From Dictyobacter arantiisoli (GTDB lineage: Bacteria; Chloroflexota; Ktedonobacteria; Ktedonobacterales; Ktedonobacteraceae), in the NCBI RefSeq assembly GCF_008326305.1, contig NZ_BIXY01000020.1:23119-87118 (forward strand): a stretch of DNA of 64,000 bases, read 5' to 3'. This document shows positions 54,517 through 63,960 of this stretch, piece by piece; positions within the stretch are counted from its first letter, which is position 1; the number at the start of each line of letters is the position of its first letter. The notes under the pieces were generated by a model, which saw nothing but the letters and a program-made list of their open reading frames with translations, searched no databases and was not told the origin of the DNA. The position numbers were made by a program, and so were the translations under genes.

Positions 54517-55635
54517 ATGCCAAGTCAAGTCAGTAGTAAACAGATCTTGTTTACACGTGGAGTGCCCGCCGTTGAGGCTCTACCGAATAAGTTGCTCAGC
54601 GAATGCATGCAGGCCGTCCTGGAAGGACCGGATGCGAAAGGTATTCTGCAATATGGGCATAATGGAGGTTATTTGCCGCTCCGTCAACTCATTAGCGAAC
54701 AATACCATGTGTCCCCGGATCAGGTACTGGTAGGCAATGGCTCCCTCCATTTACAGGATATCCTTGCAGGCTTTCTGGTCAAACCGGGGGATGTGGTCTT
54801 TGTTGAGCAACCCAGTTATGATCGCGCCATCAAGACCTTCCGCCGCCGTGGAGCAAAGGTGATTGGCATACCACTTGATCTGGATGGGATCAATCTGACG
54901 GCCCTGGAAGAGTCCATCGCTGAAAAAAAACCAGTATTTCTGTATGTTATCCCCGATTTCCAGAATCCTGCTGGTGTCACAACATCAGCAAAAAAACGTC
55001 AGGCCCTGGTAGATTTAGCTGAGCGTTATGATTTCTGGTTGGTTGAAGATGTGCCCTACCGCACATTGCGCTATGCAGGTGAGTCATTACCATTGTTGCG
55101 TGACTTGAATTCTGAGCGTGTGGTAACGGTCAGCTCTTATAGCAAGCTGATCAGTCCAGCCATTCGCGTAGGCTATCTAGTTGGTCCACTGGCACTGGTC
55201 AAACAGCTGACCAAACTGGCAGAAGAGACGATCCTGGCTCCTGTGCTACCCACGCAGGCAGCAGTGGTCGAATTTCATCGTCGGGGCTTCTTTGAAACCA
55301 ACCTGAACAATCTTAAGCAACTCTATGCTCCACGCCTGCAAGCCGTTGTACAGGCCGTCAAGACCTATCTGCCAGAAGTTCCTTTTGCCGAGCCAGAGGG
55401 CGGCTTCTTTGTCAGTATCACCCTTCCCCAGAGCTATCACACTGCTGATTTGCTCGCACGGGCAAAGCAGGCAGGACTGCTCCTGACCGATGGAAGAGAT
55501 TTCTTCGCCGATCCCTATGCACCAACCGTTGATGCCACGCAGGGTGAACGCTTTGTGCGTCTTCCATTCTGTGCGCTCACACCCGAACAATTGGAAGCAG
55601 GAGTCCAGCGCCTGGCAAACCTGGTGTGCAAATAA
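54517..55635 (+). CDS. PLP-dependent aminotransferase, MocR/2-aminoadipate-like class I
   Basis: A 372-residue fold-type I aminotransferase without a DNA-binding domain. Motifs: GHNGGYLPLRQLISEQY, VGNGSLHLQDILAGFLV, VIPDFQNPAGVTTS with the substrate-site Asn, and the Schiff-base Lys in VSSYSKLISPAIRVGYL. It resembles 2-aminoadipate or aromatic aminotransferases. GGAG precedes ATG. An 11-bp hairpin follows. The amino donor and acceptor cannot be told. Confidence 0.88.
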   Translation: MPSQVSSKQILFTRGVPAVEALPNKLLSECMQAVLEGPDAKGILQYGHNGGYLPLRQLISEQYHVSPDQVLVGNGSLHLQDILAGFLVKPGDVVFVEQPSYDRAIKTFRRRGAKVIGIPLDLDGINLTALEESIAEKKPVFLYVIPDFQNPAGVTTSAKKRQALVDLAERYDFWLVEDVPYRTLRYAGESLPLLRDLNSERVVTVSSYSKLISPAIRVGYLVGPLALVKQLTKLAEETILAPVLPTQAAVVEFHRRGFFETNLNNLKQLYAPRLQAVVQAVKTYLPEVPFAEPEGGFFVSITLPQSYHTADLLARAKQAGLLLTDGRDFFADPYAPTVDATQGERFVRLPFCALTPEQLEAGVQRLANLVCK

Positions 55636-55941
55636 TACTATCCTGCTTATCATCTGTTTATGGACTGGTAGCTTATGATACCAGTCCATTGCCTATCCAG
55701 GCCAGCATTGCATCTTTCCCTCCGGACACCCTGCTTTTCTTCACAGCTGACCCCCACAGCTCTCCTTAGTAAACAATAAAGAGCAAATTATCGCTATCTT
55801 TTTCAAGGCATGCCTTTTTTTCATGCTTACTATAACTTGAAAGAATGAGAAAACTATAGTAATGTATTTATGATATAGTTGATCAACAAAGTTACTCTGT
55901 AGATGGATACCGTCAGGCCAAAGATAAAGGAAGAGCATAAT
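55636..55941. other. Intergenic region with terminator hairpin
   Basis: About 305 bases. The left end has the hairpin at 55660-55689; the rest is AT-rich and holds the flavin reductase ribosome site. No gene is supported. Confidence 0.4.
55660..55689 (+). terminator. 11-bp perfect hairpin after the aminotransferase gene
   Basis: ATGGACTGGTA at 55660-55670 pairs with TACCAGTCCAT at 55679-55689 around an eight-base loop. It lies 25 bases after the stop. No T-run. Confidence 0.55.
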
Positions 55942-56487
55942 ATGACAGTCTTTGATTATCCGCCCTCGATTGAGATTCGGCAGGCGACAACACCATATTT
56001 CATTGCCCCTCCGATTGATACGACCCGCTACCACAATATTATGGGACATTTTGCGACAGGGGTCGCCGTGATTACCACGAGTCATCGAGGGAAGCCAATT
56101 GGCTTTACAGCACATTCTTTCTGCTCAATATCAGCCGAGCCAGCACTCATCTCGTTCTGTGCTAAAGATACTGCTACCATCTGGCCCCTGATAGAAGCGG
56201 CCGGTACCTTTTGTGTAAATATCCTCTCCGAGAAACAAAAAAATATGAGTGAGGTGTTTTCCCGGCAGGGTGGGGTACGGTTTCAGACCACAGAATATAG
56301 TCAGGCAACATCGGGAGCGCCCATTTTACCAGGAGGGCTGGCCTGGATTGAATGCAATACGGTCGCCTTCTATCCAGCCGGGGATCAATTGATTGTGCTG
56401 GGACGCGTCCATAGTATGGAAATGCAGTCCACTGGCAAGCCACTTGTAGCATATCGAGGAACATATGGTACGTTTGAAGAGCAATAG
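55942..56487 (+). CDS. Flavin reductase family protein (DIM6/NTAB fold)
   Basis: A 181-residue FMN-binding protein. GHFATGVAVITT, GKPIGFTAHSFCSISAEPALISFC and FCVNILSE are the usual flavin-binding segments; GRVHSMEM and a C-terminal YRGTYGTF follow. Such enzymes reduce FMN with NAD(P)H, often for a partner monooxygenase, but none is adjacent. ATG 55942 has GGAAGAG upstream; ATG 55903 is in frame but lacks a site. Its last codons form the left arm of a hairpin. Confidence 0.87.
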   Translation: MTVFDYPPSIEIRQATTPYFIAPPIDTTRYHNIMGHFATGVAVITTSHRGKPIGFTAHSFCSISAEPALISFCAKDTATIWPLIEAAGTFCVNILSEKQKNMSEVFSRQGGVRFQTTEYSQATSGAPILPGGLAWIECNTVAFYPAGDQLIVLGRVHSMEMQSTGKPLVAYRGTYGTFEEQ

Positions 56488-56508
56488 TCGCCTTCAAACG
56501 TACCATAT
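56463..56508 (+). terminator. 17-bp hairpin with the flavin reductase stop codon in its loop
   Basis: Arms 56463-56479 and 56492-56508 are exact inverted repeats. The left arm encodes the residues around YGTFEE, and the TAG stop at 56485-56487 is inside the 12-base loop. No T-run follows. Confidence 0.6.
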
Positions 56509-56531
56509 TGGTCGGCAGGAGGAGCAAGTCT

Positions 56532-59054
56532 TTACGGCTTTATTCCCGTTTGAATACTCTTATCTGTACGAATAAAAAGGCCCATATCGTAAGTGCCATC
56601 GGTACTACCAAAAGCTTTACGCTGCCACCACCACTGCCAGATGTTGTTGATGGCACGACCAAGATCAAATTTTGCGCCCACAGGTGGATTGTCACCATAA
56701 CTCAACCAGAGCCATGGTCCCACGCCCACATAAGGCTGGCTCTCTGTACAGGGATGGCTTTTTGAAGGCTGACAGGCCGGTGGCATATATCCCTGATCCC
56801 ATTGTGTACGCATATGGTACTGATGGAACAGGTATGCTTGGCTCTTTTGATATTGCATCGAAGTCATGGCATCACCACTCGCGATCACAACCGGATAATC
56901 CTGCGCTGTTGCTGAACAACCATCGGGATAGTTGAAGCAGACATTGGTATAATCACGCACATACCAGGCAAACGGCCAGGTAGCATCACTGGTAATACCA
57001 AGCGGAATAGTATGCTTACCACCATACAAGCTATTATCCAACGCCGCAACCTTATCCATCACGGTATTGATGTCAGTAGCCGTCTGCACATAAATCATCA
57101 TCTCATGTGGAGCATCGGCATAATGGACAAAAGTGACCTGAAACATATTCTGCAAGGTTGGAATCAGCAATAACAATGCCAGAGCGATAGTAGCGATAGA
57201 AGCACCAAGCTCATAAGAACGACGGCGGCGCGGTTGAGAGATTGTGACAGGCACAGGCTGGATATCCTGCGTATGAGCGACTTCAGGAGTCTCATTCTCT
57301 GCCTCAGGGGCTTCATCCTCAACAGGAGAGGCAACCTCAGCGTCAGACGTTGCCAGCGGCTCAACTGCCAAAGCAACATGTCCTCGACGCGCCTTAATCG
57401 CCTGCCACACTGTCTGTATCACAGATTCCAAAGCAATAGCCGCCAGGATCATCATAGGCATGGTCATGTGGATCATCAACCAGGGCATCTTCTCACCGGC
57501 CCAGGTATAGATAAAGACATTCCCAATAAACCAATAGACCAGAAACAAATGGAAACGCGTTGGACGTACCAGACAGCGTATCAGCCCCACGATGCCAAAG
57601 ACAACACCAATCTGCTCATAGAGAGGGATCAGCAGGAAGTAGTAATACCAGGGCTGGCCGCCACGCGCAACCTGCTGCTGCTGCACCCAATAGTATAATC
57701 CTTGCCAGATGCCATCCCCAATGCCTCCCGACACATTGGTAAACAATACTGTAAACAACACAATAAAAACAAACCAGCTCACGACCAGCGCAAAGAACCA
57801 ATGGGTCCAATGCATCGTCAGGATAGCATCGAGGACCGGCTGTTTTTTGCGCTCAACGTGACGGGCAAGCCCACGGAGACCACTGGACGCATGCCCAAAC
57901 TGTTCACGAATCAAGAACACAAACACAACCACAGCCAGAGCCATCCCCAGCCAGGGAATAACCGCTTCAGTTGTCGTCTTCAAATGTGACACATAGGTAT
58001 CGGTCAGATTCTGATTAGCCTTAGATGCCGCAATAAAAACAGCTAACTGCTTCAACTTATCCAGGAGAATTTTGGCTATGATCCCAATCACAATGAAGTA
58101 GACCAACACTGTATAGGGAGCAGCCGTCTTTGGGAGGAAACGCCGCCAACCAGTAGCCTCTTGCTCAGCGGTGGGCAAAGACCAGTGCAAACCTACCTCC
58201 CATGCCACGAGAGCGCCAAGGAAACTGCCAAAGACACCTATCGTCAGGAAGGTGGCCTCTTTGGTGGCATAGGAAAGAGTGAAAGAGACAGCGGCCAGCA
58301 ATAACCACCAGGCATTGCGACTGCGCATATAGCGGGCAGTCGCAACCACCAGCATTAAGGTGAAGCAGGCCATATAAATATCTTCGCGGGCAAAGCGGGA
58401 ATAATACACCATGCTGGGCGAAATAGCCAGTAAGAAACAGGCCACCCAGGCACCTATTTTGCCAATATAATCCCGCAGGAAGAAAGGCAAGCCGACGATA
58501 ACCGTTCCCAGGGTTGCGGCTGCGATACGTACTGTCGTCGTATTGATGCCATGATCGGGGGCACGCAATATCTGGCTGATCCAATAGATGAATGCGATAA
58601 TATGGAACTGAAAGGGTCCGTGGGTTAACGGATCATAACGATAACAAGAAGCTGCTGCGTTCTGGGCACAGGTATACCAATTCTCTACATTATTATGCAA
58701 GAGTACCAGTGAAAAATAGGCATGGAGGCTTTCATCATGATGCAAAGGTTTATCGCCCAATCCCCAAAAACGCAAGATAGCCCCTAACAGAATAACGCCC
58801 CAAAAGGCGATGCCTGTCCAGAGTTGCGCACGTGTAGGCGGCCAGAAACGCCGCCGCTGTAGCCCTTCATCCTTTGGAATATCAACTTCATCATGCAGTT
58901 CCACAGCGGTCGACAGCGACTCATCATCGTTCGCGGAGACATGGTCAGTGGTGGTGAGCGTTTCATGTTCACCACCACTGACTACACTGTCCGCAGAAAC
59001 CAGACCATCAGAAGCACTGTGCTCGTCTTTTGGTTTGTTTTCATAGCTCTTCAA
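56532..59054 (-). CDS. TIGR03663/Agl23-like GT-C membrane glycosyltransferase
   Basis: An 840-residue membrane protein with about a dozen helices. After a soluble N-terminal region of about 70 residues, the first extracytoplasmic loop has RFWGLGDKPLHHDESLHAYFS with the His-Asp-Glu pair typical of the GT-39/PMT-like catalytic site. A Val/Glu/Ala-rich cytoplasmic linker lies at about 550-610. The C-terminal outside domain has several aromatic-rich loops (YADAPHEMMIYVQT, WPFAWYVRDYTNVC). Members use a polyprenyl-phosphate sugar. TTG 59054 has GGAGA eight bases upstream. It is a paralogue of the next gene. Confidence 0.87.
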   Translation of the reverse strand: MKSYENKPKDEHSASDGLVSADSVVSGGEHETLTTTDHVSANDDESLSTAVELHDEVDIPKDEGLQRRRFWPPTRAQLWTGIAFWGVILLGAILRFWGLGDKPLHHDESLHAYFSLVLLHNNVENWYTCAQNAAASCYRYDPLTHGPFQFHIIAFIYWISQILRAPDHGINTTTVRIAAATLGTVIVGLPFFLRDYIGKIGAWVACFLLAISPSMVYYSRFAREDIYMACFTLMLVVATARYMRSRNAWWLLLAAVSFTLSYATKEATFLTIGVFGSFLGALVAWEVGLHWSLPTAEQEATGWRRFLPKTAAPYTVLVYFIVIGIIAKILLDKLKQLAVFIAASKANQNLTDTYVSHLKTTTEAVIPWLGMALAVVVFVFLIREQFGHASSGLRGLARHVERKKQPVLDAILTMHWTHWFFALVVSWFVFIVLFTVLFTNVSGGIGDGIWQGLYYWVQQQQVARGGQPWYYYFLLIPLYEQIGVVFGIVGLIRCLVRPTRFHLFLVYWFIGNVFIYTWAGEKMPWLMIHMTMPMMILAAIALESVIQTVWQAIKARRGHVALAVEPLATSDAEVASPVEDEAPEAENETPEVAHTQDIQPVPVTISQPRRRRSYELGASIATIALALLLLIPTLQNMFQVTFVHYADAPHEMMIYVQTATDINTVMDKVAALDNSLYGGKHTIPLGITSDATWPFAWYVRDYTNVCFNYPDGCSATAQDYPVVIASGDAMTSMQYQKSQAYLFHQYHMRTQWDQGYMPPACQPSKSHPCTESQPYVGVGPWLWLSYGDNPPVGAKFDLGRAINNIWQWWWQRKAFGSTDGTYDMGLFIRTDKSIQTGIKP

Positions 59055-59066
59055 AACATCATTCTC

Positions 59067-61370
59067 CTATGGGTTTACTCCCCAATCACTGCGAATAAAA
59101 AATCCCATATCAGTCGCGCCACCAATACCACCAATTGGCTTCCGTTGCCACCACCAGTTCCACACGTTGCCCGCGGCCAGCAATGGATTAAATCGCGCAT
59201 CCGGGGGAGGATTATCGCCATAACTTAGCCAGAGTAACGGGCCTACGCCTCCCCAGGTAGGCTTTCCCTGACAGGTATCCGTAGCAGTAGGAACACAGGG
59301 ATGGGGTTTATAGCCTTCATCCCACCAACTCCGTAGCGCATAGTGATGATACAAATAATGGATCGGCTTGCTTGTATCGCTATTTGTATGGCGGCTGGTA
59401 TTGACGGCAACTGGCACATTACCCGTATTGCTACCCGCGGACACAATTACATCTGGAGTCGCATTGGCACATCCCGTAGGGAAACCATAACAGACATTTG
59501 TATAATCGCGCAAGTACCAATAAAAAGGCCAGGAAGCATCTGACATAATCCCAATTGTCAATTTATGCCGACCCTGATAATGCTCCTGATCCAGCAGGTC
59601 AATTTTACTCATCACCTTATGCACATCTGGCGTAGTTTGCACATAAACCATCATTTCGTGCGGACCATCGGCATAATGAACATAGGTGACCTGAAACATA
59701 TTTTGTAACGTGATTATCAGTAATAAAAACGCAGCAATGGCGCCGAAAATTGCCATGGCTGGTACTTTCTTTTCCTTTCCTGATTGTACCTTATTCTTAT
59801 CGTTTTCCGTACGAATTAGCCAGTTTTTTATCAACATGACTATGCCATCCAGCACAGGTTCTAGCCCAATTGCCGCCAGCAAGAGCATTGGCATAACCAT
59901 ATGGATCATCAACCAGGGCATTTTCTCGCCCGCCCATGAATAGATGCCAACCGTTCCCAGAAACCAGTAGACAAGAAAAAGGCGAAAGCGTGTAGGCTGC
60001 TGCAGGCTACGCACGATACCAATGATACCAAAGATCAGACCGATTTGCTCATAAAATGGGATCAGTAAGCAATAATAATACCAGGGCTGACTACCACGAG
60101 CGACCTGCTGCTGCTGAAGCCAATAATAGAGTCCCTGCCAGATACCATCCCCGATACCAGTATGAAAATTAGTGAACAGGACCGAGAAGAGCAGCGTAAA
60201 GATGAATGAACCCAACAAGAGGCCCGCAAACCCATGCGCCCAGGGCATTGTTAAAAGAGTATGTAAAACCGGCTGGATACGTGGATCGATATGCTTTGTC
60301 AGAGTTCTTTGCCTGCTTACTGATTTTTTATACCATCGCTCCCATCCCCAGCGTGTTAACAGAAAGATGCCGATCAGCAGTCCCAAGCAGGGCAACAGCG
60401 TAACAGTTTGCTCTTTCAGATTTTTTATAAATGCATCGGCAACAGCGGTGTTATTGGTAATATAGATGGAAGTTTCCTTCATCCAACCAAAAAACCATTT
60501 TGCCACTGGTGCACAGATAATCAATAGAGCGAGAAGAGTGAGCGGAGCCGCCAGTTCAGGAGCATAGCGCCTCAACGTTGATTGAGGATGCATCTGAGCG
60601 CGAACAGGAATCTTACAACCTATCTCCCAGGCCATTAATGCCACGAGAAAACTTCCGAAGACAGCAATACTAAGAAATGTTGCTTCTTTCGTTGCATAGG
60701 ATAGCACAAATGCGACTGATCCACTCACAAACCAGCACCCTTTACGATCACGGATATAGCGTCCCGCCGCCACAACCAGCAACAGCGTAAAGCAAGCCAT
60801 ATAGATATCTTCGCGCGCAAAACGTGAGAAATAGACCATCGATGGTGAAACCGCCAGTAAACAGCAAGCCACCATGGCATTACGCCGTCCGCCCAGGTAA
60901 TCGCGTAAAAAATAGGGTAAACCCACAATCGCTGAACCGAGCGTCGCAGCAGCAATACGCACCGTCGTTGTATTTACGCCATGAGTCGGTACGCCCAACA
61001 ATTGACTTATTTTATAGATCAGGGCAATCATGTGGAACTGGAAAGGGCCATGCAAAAGAGGATCGTAATGATAGCAAGTTATCTCTTGATCGAAGCAGCT
61101 TTTCCATTGTTCCATATTATGCATTAATTGCAAAGAGAAATACGCATGTAAGCTCTCATCGTGATGCAAGGGCTTATCACCCAGACCCAGAAAACGCACT
61201 AGCGCACCCAATAAAACAATGCTTACAAAAGGCAACCACAGCCTGCATTGCTCTCGTGCGGACAATCGCAGATAACTACTCCGACGCTGTTCATTCTCCT
61301 GAACATTTGAGACAAAGGGTTCCACATGAATCACATCCACAACATATTTTGTACTGCTATTCTTTTTCAT
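59067..61370 (-). CDS. TIGR03663/Agl23-like GT-C membrane glycosyltransferase, paralogue
   Basis: A 767-residue membrane protein, homologous over its whole length to the downstream gene: RFLGLGDKPLHHDESLHAYFS, TVRIAAATLGSAIVGLP, ATKEATFLSIAVFGS and YADGPHEMMVYVQTT all recur. It lacks the longer acidic linker found there. ATG 61370 has GGAGGG ten bases upstream; TTG 61388 is part of that site. The two genes are 12 bases apart, so a tandem duplication and one transcript are likely. Predicted to glycosylate surface proteins or lipids. Confidence 0.87.
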   Translation of the reverse strand: MKKNSSTKYVVDVIHVEPFVSNVQENEQRRSSYLRLSAREQCRLWLPFVSIVLLGALVRFLGLGDKPLHHDESLHAYFSLQLMHNMEQWKSCFDQEITCYHYDPLLHGPFQFHMIALIYKISQLLGVPTHGVNTTTVRIAAATLGSAIVGLPYFLRDYLGGRRNAMVACCLLAVSPSMVYFSRFAREDIYMACFTLLLVVAAGRYIRDRKGCWFVSGSVAFVLSYATKEATFLSIAVFGSFLVALMAWEIGCKIPVRAQMHPQSTLRRYAPELAAPLTLLALLIICAPVAKWFFGWMKETSIYITNNTAVADAFIKNLKEQTVTLLPCLGLLIGIFLLTRWGWERWYKKSVSRQRTLTKHIDPRIQPVLHTLLTMPWAHGFAGLLLGSFIFTLLFSVLFTNFHTGIGDGIWQGLYYWLQQQQVARGSQPWYYYCLLIPFYEQIGLIFGIIGIVRSLQQPTRFRLFLVYWFLGTVGIYSWAGEKMPWLMIHMVMPMLLLAAIGLEPVLDGIVMLIKNWLIRTENDKNKVQSGKEKKVPAMAIFGAIAAFLLLIITLQNMFQVTYVHYADGPHEMMVYVQTTPDVHKVMSKIDLLDQEHYQGRHKLTIGIMSDASWPFYWYLRDYTNVCYGFPTGCANATPDVIVSAGSNTGNVPVAVNTSRHTNSDTSKPIHYLYHHYALRSWWDEGYKPHPCVPTATDTCQGKPTWGGVGPLLWLSYGDNPPPDARFNPLLAAGNVWNWWWQRKPIGGIGGATDMGFFIRSDWGVNP

Positions 61371-61950
61371 TGTTACTATTCCCTCCAATCATCCACCCAT
61401 GCCAAATCGAGATAACTTCCAGGCTTGCGTATCAAATACCGTATACCCGACCCTGCAACTAACGCCCACCTCGGAAATAATTCAAGCAGATACTCTCTCT
61501 ACCGTTGCAACTACGATAAGAACACACGGATAACACCCTCCTGACAACCATCATGGGAAGAGCACGCTCGGGTAGCAGGCCAGGAGAAGAAAAAGAAAAA
61601 GAGGAGTAATCCCCTAAAAGCACTTCTATAACTTATAGAGCTGTTTTATTTTATCCGTCATTCTACTGCTTCAAGAATACCGTATTCAGGTATATAATAC
61701 ACACGATCACAAACGAGATAATTCTATAAGAAATGTAAATAACAACAAAGCATGTTGGCCTCTATCCTTCCGGGGGATTGAGAGGAGGGGGAGTTTGCGA
61801 GGACTGTCATGCCCCCGGCATGCCTGCCATCGCGCTCCGTCATGGGCTGCCGCCCCTGCACCCCGCTTTCACCCGCAAGGACGGAGAGCCGAAATGTAAA
61901 TAACAACAAAGTATGTTTCGTAGTAACGCTGTTAAAGAAGTACTGGAGCA
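61371..61950. other. Intergenic region with a direct-repeat-flanked GC-rich insert
   Basis: About 580 bases, AT-rich except for a GC-rich piece between two 27-base direct repeats (61730-61756 and 61891-61917). No gene is supported. Confidence 0.5.
61730..61917. repeat. Two 27-bp direct repeats flanking a GC-rich 134-bp insert
   Basis: GAAATGTAAATAACAACAAA starts both copies, which match at 26 of 27 bases (C/T difference near the end); the repeat period is 161 bases. The material between them is much richer in G+C than the flanks and has a small CATGCC-ccc-GGCATG hairpin and a GCTCCGT/ACGGAG pair. It could be a partial tandem duplication or a small mobile insert. Confidence 0.65.
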
Positions 61951-63792
61951 CTATTGTGCAGGTACGTGAATACCATCCAATAATTTAGCAACCAGTTGCA
62001 GAGTGGTGTAATGGGTATGGGTATCGCGGACAAAAATGCGCGCAGTTGGATGATCAAAAACCGAATAACTCTCATCAGCATTACTATCATCCAGGGTAAT
62101 CCCAAAGAGATGGGGATGATTGCTAAAGGTTGCCGCCAGATGAAAACCCAACTGACCACTGAAGAGTAACTGATAGTATCGCGTTGTCAGAGGATAACGG
62201 GCCGGAGAACGGGGAATTGATTTATCGAGACGATCAGTAGGCATCGTAATTACATTCACTTGCGTCAGGAACGTAGCCAGCTTTTGGGCCTTGGCCTGGG
62301 TATCGTCTCCATAGAGATCGAGCCCCGTGGCAGGCTGACCAGAGGCGTCCAGATACGTTTGCTGGATATATTCGCCAGGATTATGGTTGCCAACCGTCAC
62401 TGGTAGTGCATCATCCCATTGTTCGTATGTCAGAATACTACCACGCGGGATGTGTTGATAGATCCAATTAGATGCCTGGATACGGGTATTGGGTGTACTA
62501 TACACGTTTAACAAAGCCAGTCCCTGGAACATAGTGCCACCAAGCACGACAAGCAACAAACCAATGCGCAGCAAGGGAGTAATCCAATCCAGACTGGATA
62601 GATAATTCTGCCTACTCCAACGTATCTTATGTAGCATCACAACCAGAAAGGAAGCCGCAACCACAACCAGAAAAGGATAGAGAGGCAACATGTAGCGCAT
62701 AAATTTAACAAAAAAGCTTCCCACAATAGCCCCATAGACAACGATCCAGGAAAAGATGATTAACCAGGGACTAAAGATATTCCGGCAGAGCATCCAGAAT
62801 AACCAGCAGAGACCAACGAATGATGTGATACCCAGCATCACTCCCAGGCCCCACAAAATGATATTCTGGCCCTGATAGAGGAAGGAAATCGTACCCACAA
62901 ATTGACGCACATATGGAAGGTCTAATCCACCACGTGCCAGACTTCCCTGCTCGGACACTTGCTGGATAAAATTACTCATATCAAGCAATGCATAGGGCTG
63001 TGTCACAAAAAAAAGCAGAATTGTCAGTGCAGCCATCCAGCATAACACCACCGCAATTTCTAATACCTCTTTTCGCTGATACCAGCGTAAACCGACAGCT
63101 ATCAGTAATGGGGCCACCAGAGGCGCAGCACTAATCTTTGTCGCCATAGCTAATCCATAGGCCAGACCAGCCAAAGCGGCCCAACGCAACGGTTTCTCAG
63201 TATCCACCAGTATCACACAGGCCAGTATAGTAAGGGTCACAAAGAACACCAGCAAAGTGTCTACTGTATAAAAATGGGAGAGCTGCAGATCCAGCGGTGC
63301 AAAGGTCATCAAAGCTGTGGCGAACAACTTCACACCCCATGCATAAGACTGGAGCTGCTTTGTCTTGTTTGCCAGTACGCCTCCCAGACAACCAGTCAGA
63401 AAGACAGTGCCAGTATCAAAAAGTGCTGAAACAACCCTTCCGATCAATGTCAAAGGCACAAAATTTGTAGCCACATGGAGATCTAAGCGCAGGAGATATC
63501 CCAACAGCGCTAAAAAGTAGATAGGGAACGAGCCATAAGCAAAAAACTGAGGATTTAATGGAGAGGTGGCAGGATTAACAAATTGCGCCCAACTGGTGGG
63601 CCAGGAGAGGGCCGTCACATGAAACAAAATTTCTCGCTCATCGGGATGAAAATTCTGACCAGCATCCCAATTTAAACCATAGACACGCAGGCCAAAACTC
63701 AGACACACAAGACCTAACAAGATCCAATTTTGCCAGCGAATAGTACGCTTCACACGTTCCCTTTCTCTATAAAAAATGGAAAGAACTCCCAT
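61951..63792 (-). CDS. GT39/PMT-like membrane glycosyltransferase
   Basis: A 613-residue membrane protein with about 11 helices. The first outside loop has NWDAGQNFHPDERE, with the HPDE acidic pair of the GT-C active site. A further outside domain near the C terminus includes NHNPGEYIQQTYL. It is a third GT-C enzyme beside the two Agl23-like proteins but not closely similar to them. ATG 63792 has GGAGGG about 13 bases upstream; GTG 63753 with AAAGGG upstream fits equally well. Confidence 0.85.
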   Translation of the reverse strand: MGVLSIFYRERERVKRTIRWQNWILLGLVCLSFGLRVYGLNWDAGQNFHPDEREILFHVTALSWPTSWAQFVNPATSPLNPQFFAYGSFPIYFLALLGYLLRLDLHVATNFVPLTLIGRVVSALFDTGTVFLTGCLGGVLANKTKQLQSYAWGVKLFATALMTFAPLDLQLSHFYTVDTLLVFFVTLTILACVILVDTEKPLRWAALAGLAYGLAMATKISAAPLVAPLLIAVGLRWYQRKEVLEIAVVLCWMAALTILLFFVTQPYALLDMSNFIQQVSEQGSLARGGLDLPYVRQFVGTISFLYQGQNIILWGLGVMLGITSFVGLCWLFWMLCRNIFSPWLIIFSWIVVYGAIVGSFFVKFMRYMLPLYPFLVVVAASFLVVMLHKIRWSRQNYLSSLDWITPLLRIGLLLVVLGGTMFQGLALLNVYSTPNTRIQASNWIYQHIPRGSILTYEQWDDALPVTVGNHNPGEYIQQTYLDASGQPATGLDLYGDDTQAKAQKLATFLTQVNVITMPTDRLDKSIPRSPARYPLTTRYYQLLFSGQLGFHLAATFSNHPHLFGITLDDSNADESYSVFDHPTARIFVRDTHTHYTTLQLVAKLLDGIHVPAQ

Positions 63793-63960
63793 CAGAACAA
63801 TTCCACCCTCCTATACTCAACTACTCAACTTCAGTATAGGGAATTGCATGTCGTCGGTCAAGTGGCAAAATACATCTGGGTGCGCGTCATTTTTTTGCGG
63901 GAGGCTTGGCAGGAGAAAAGAAAGATGATACACTGGAAGCAGTAAAGAGTGGAGGATGAG

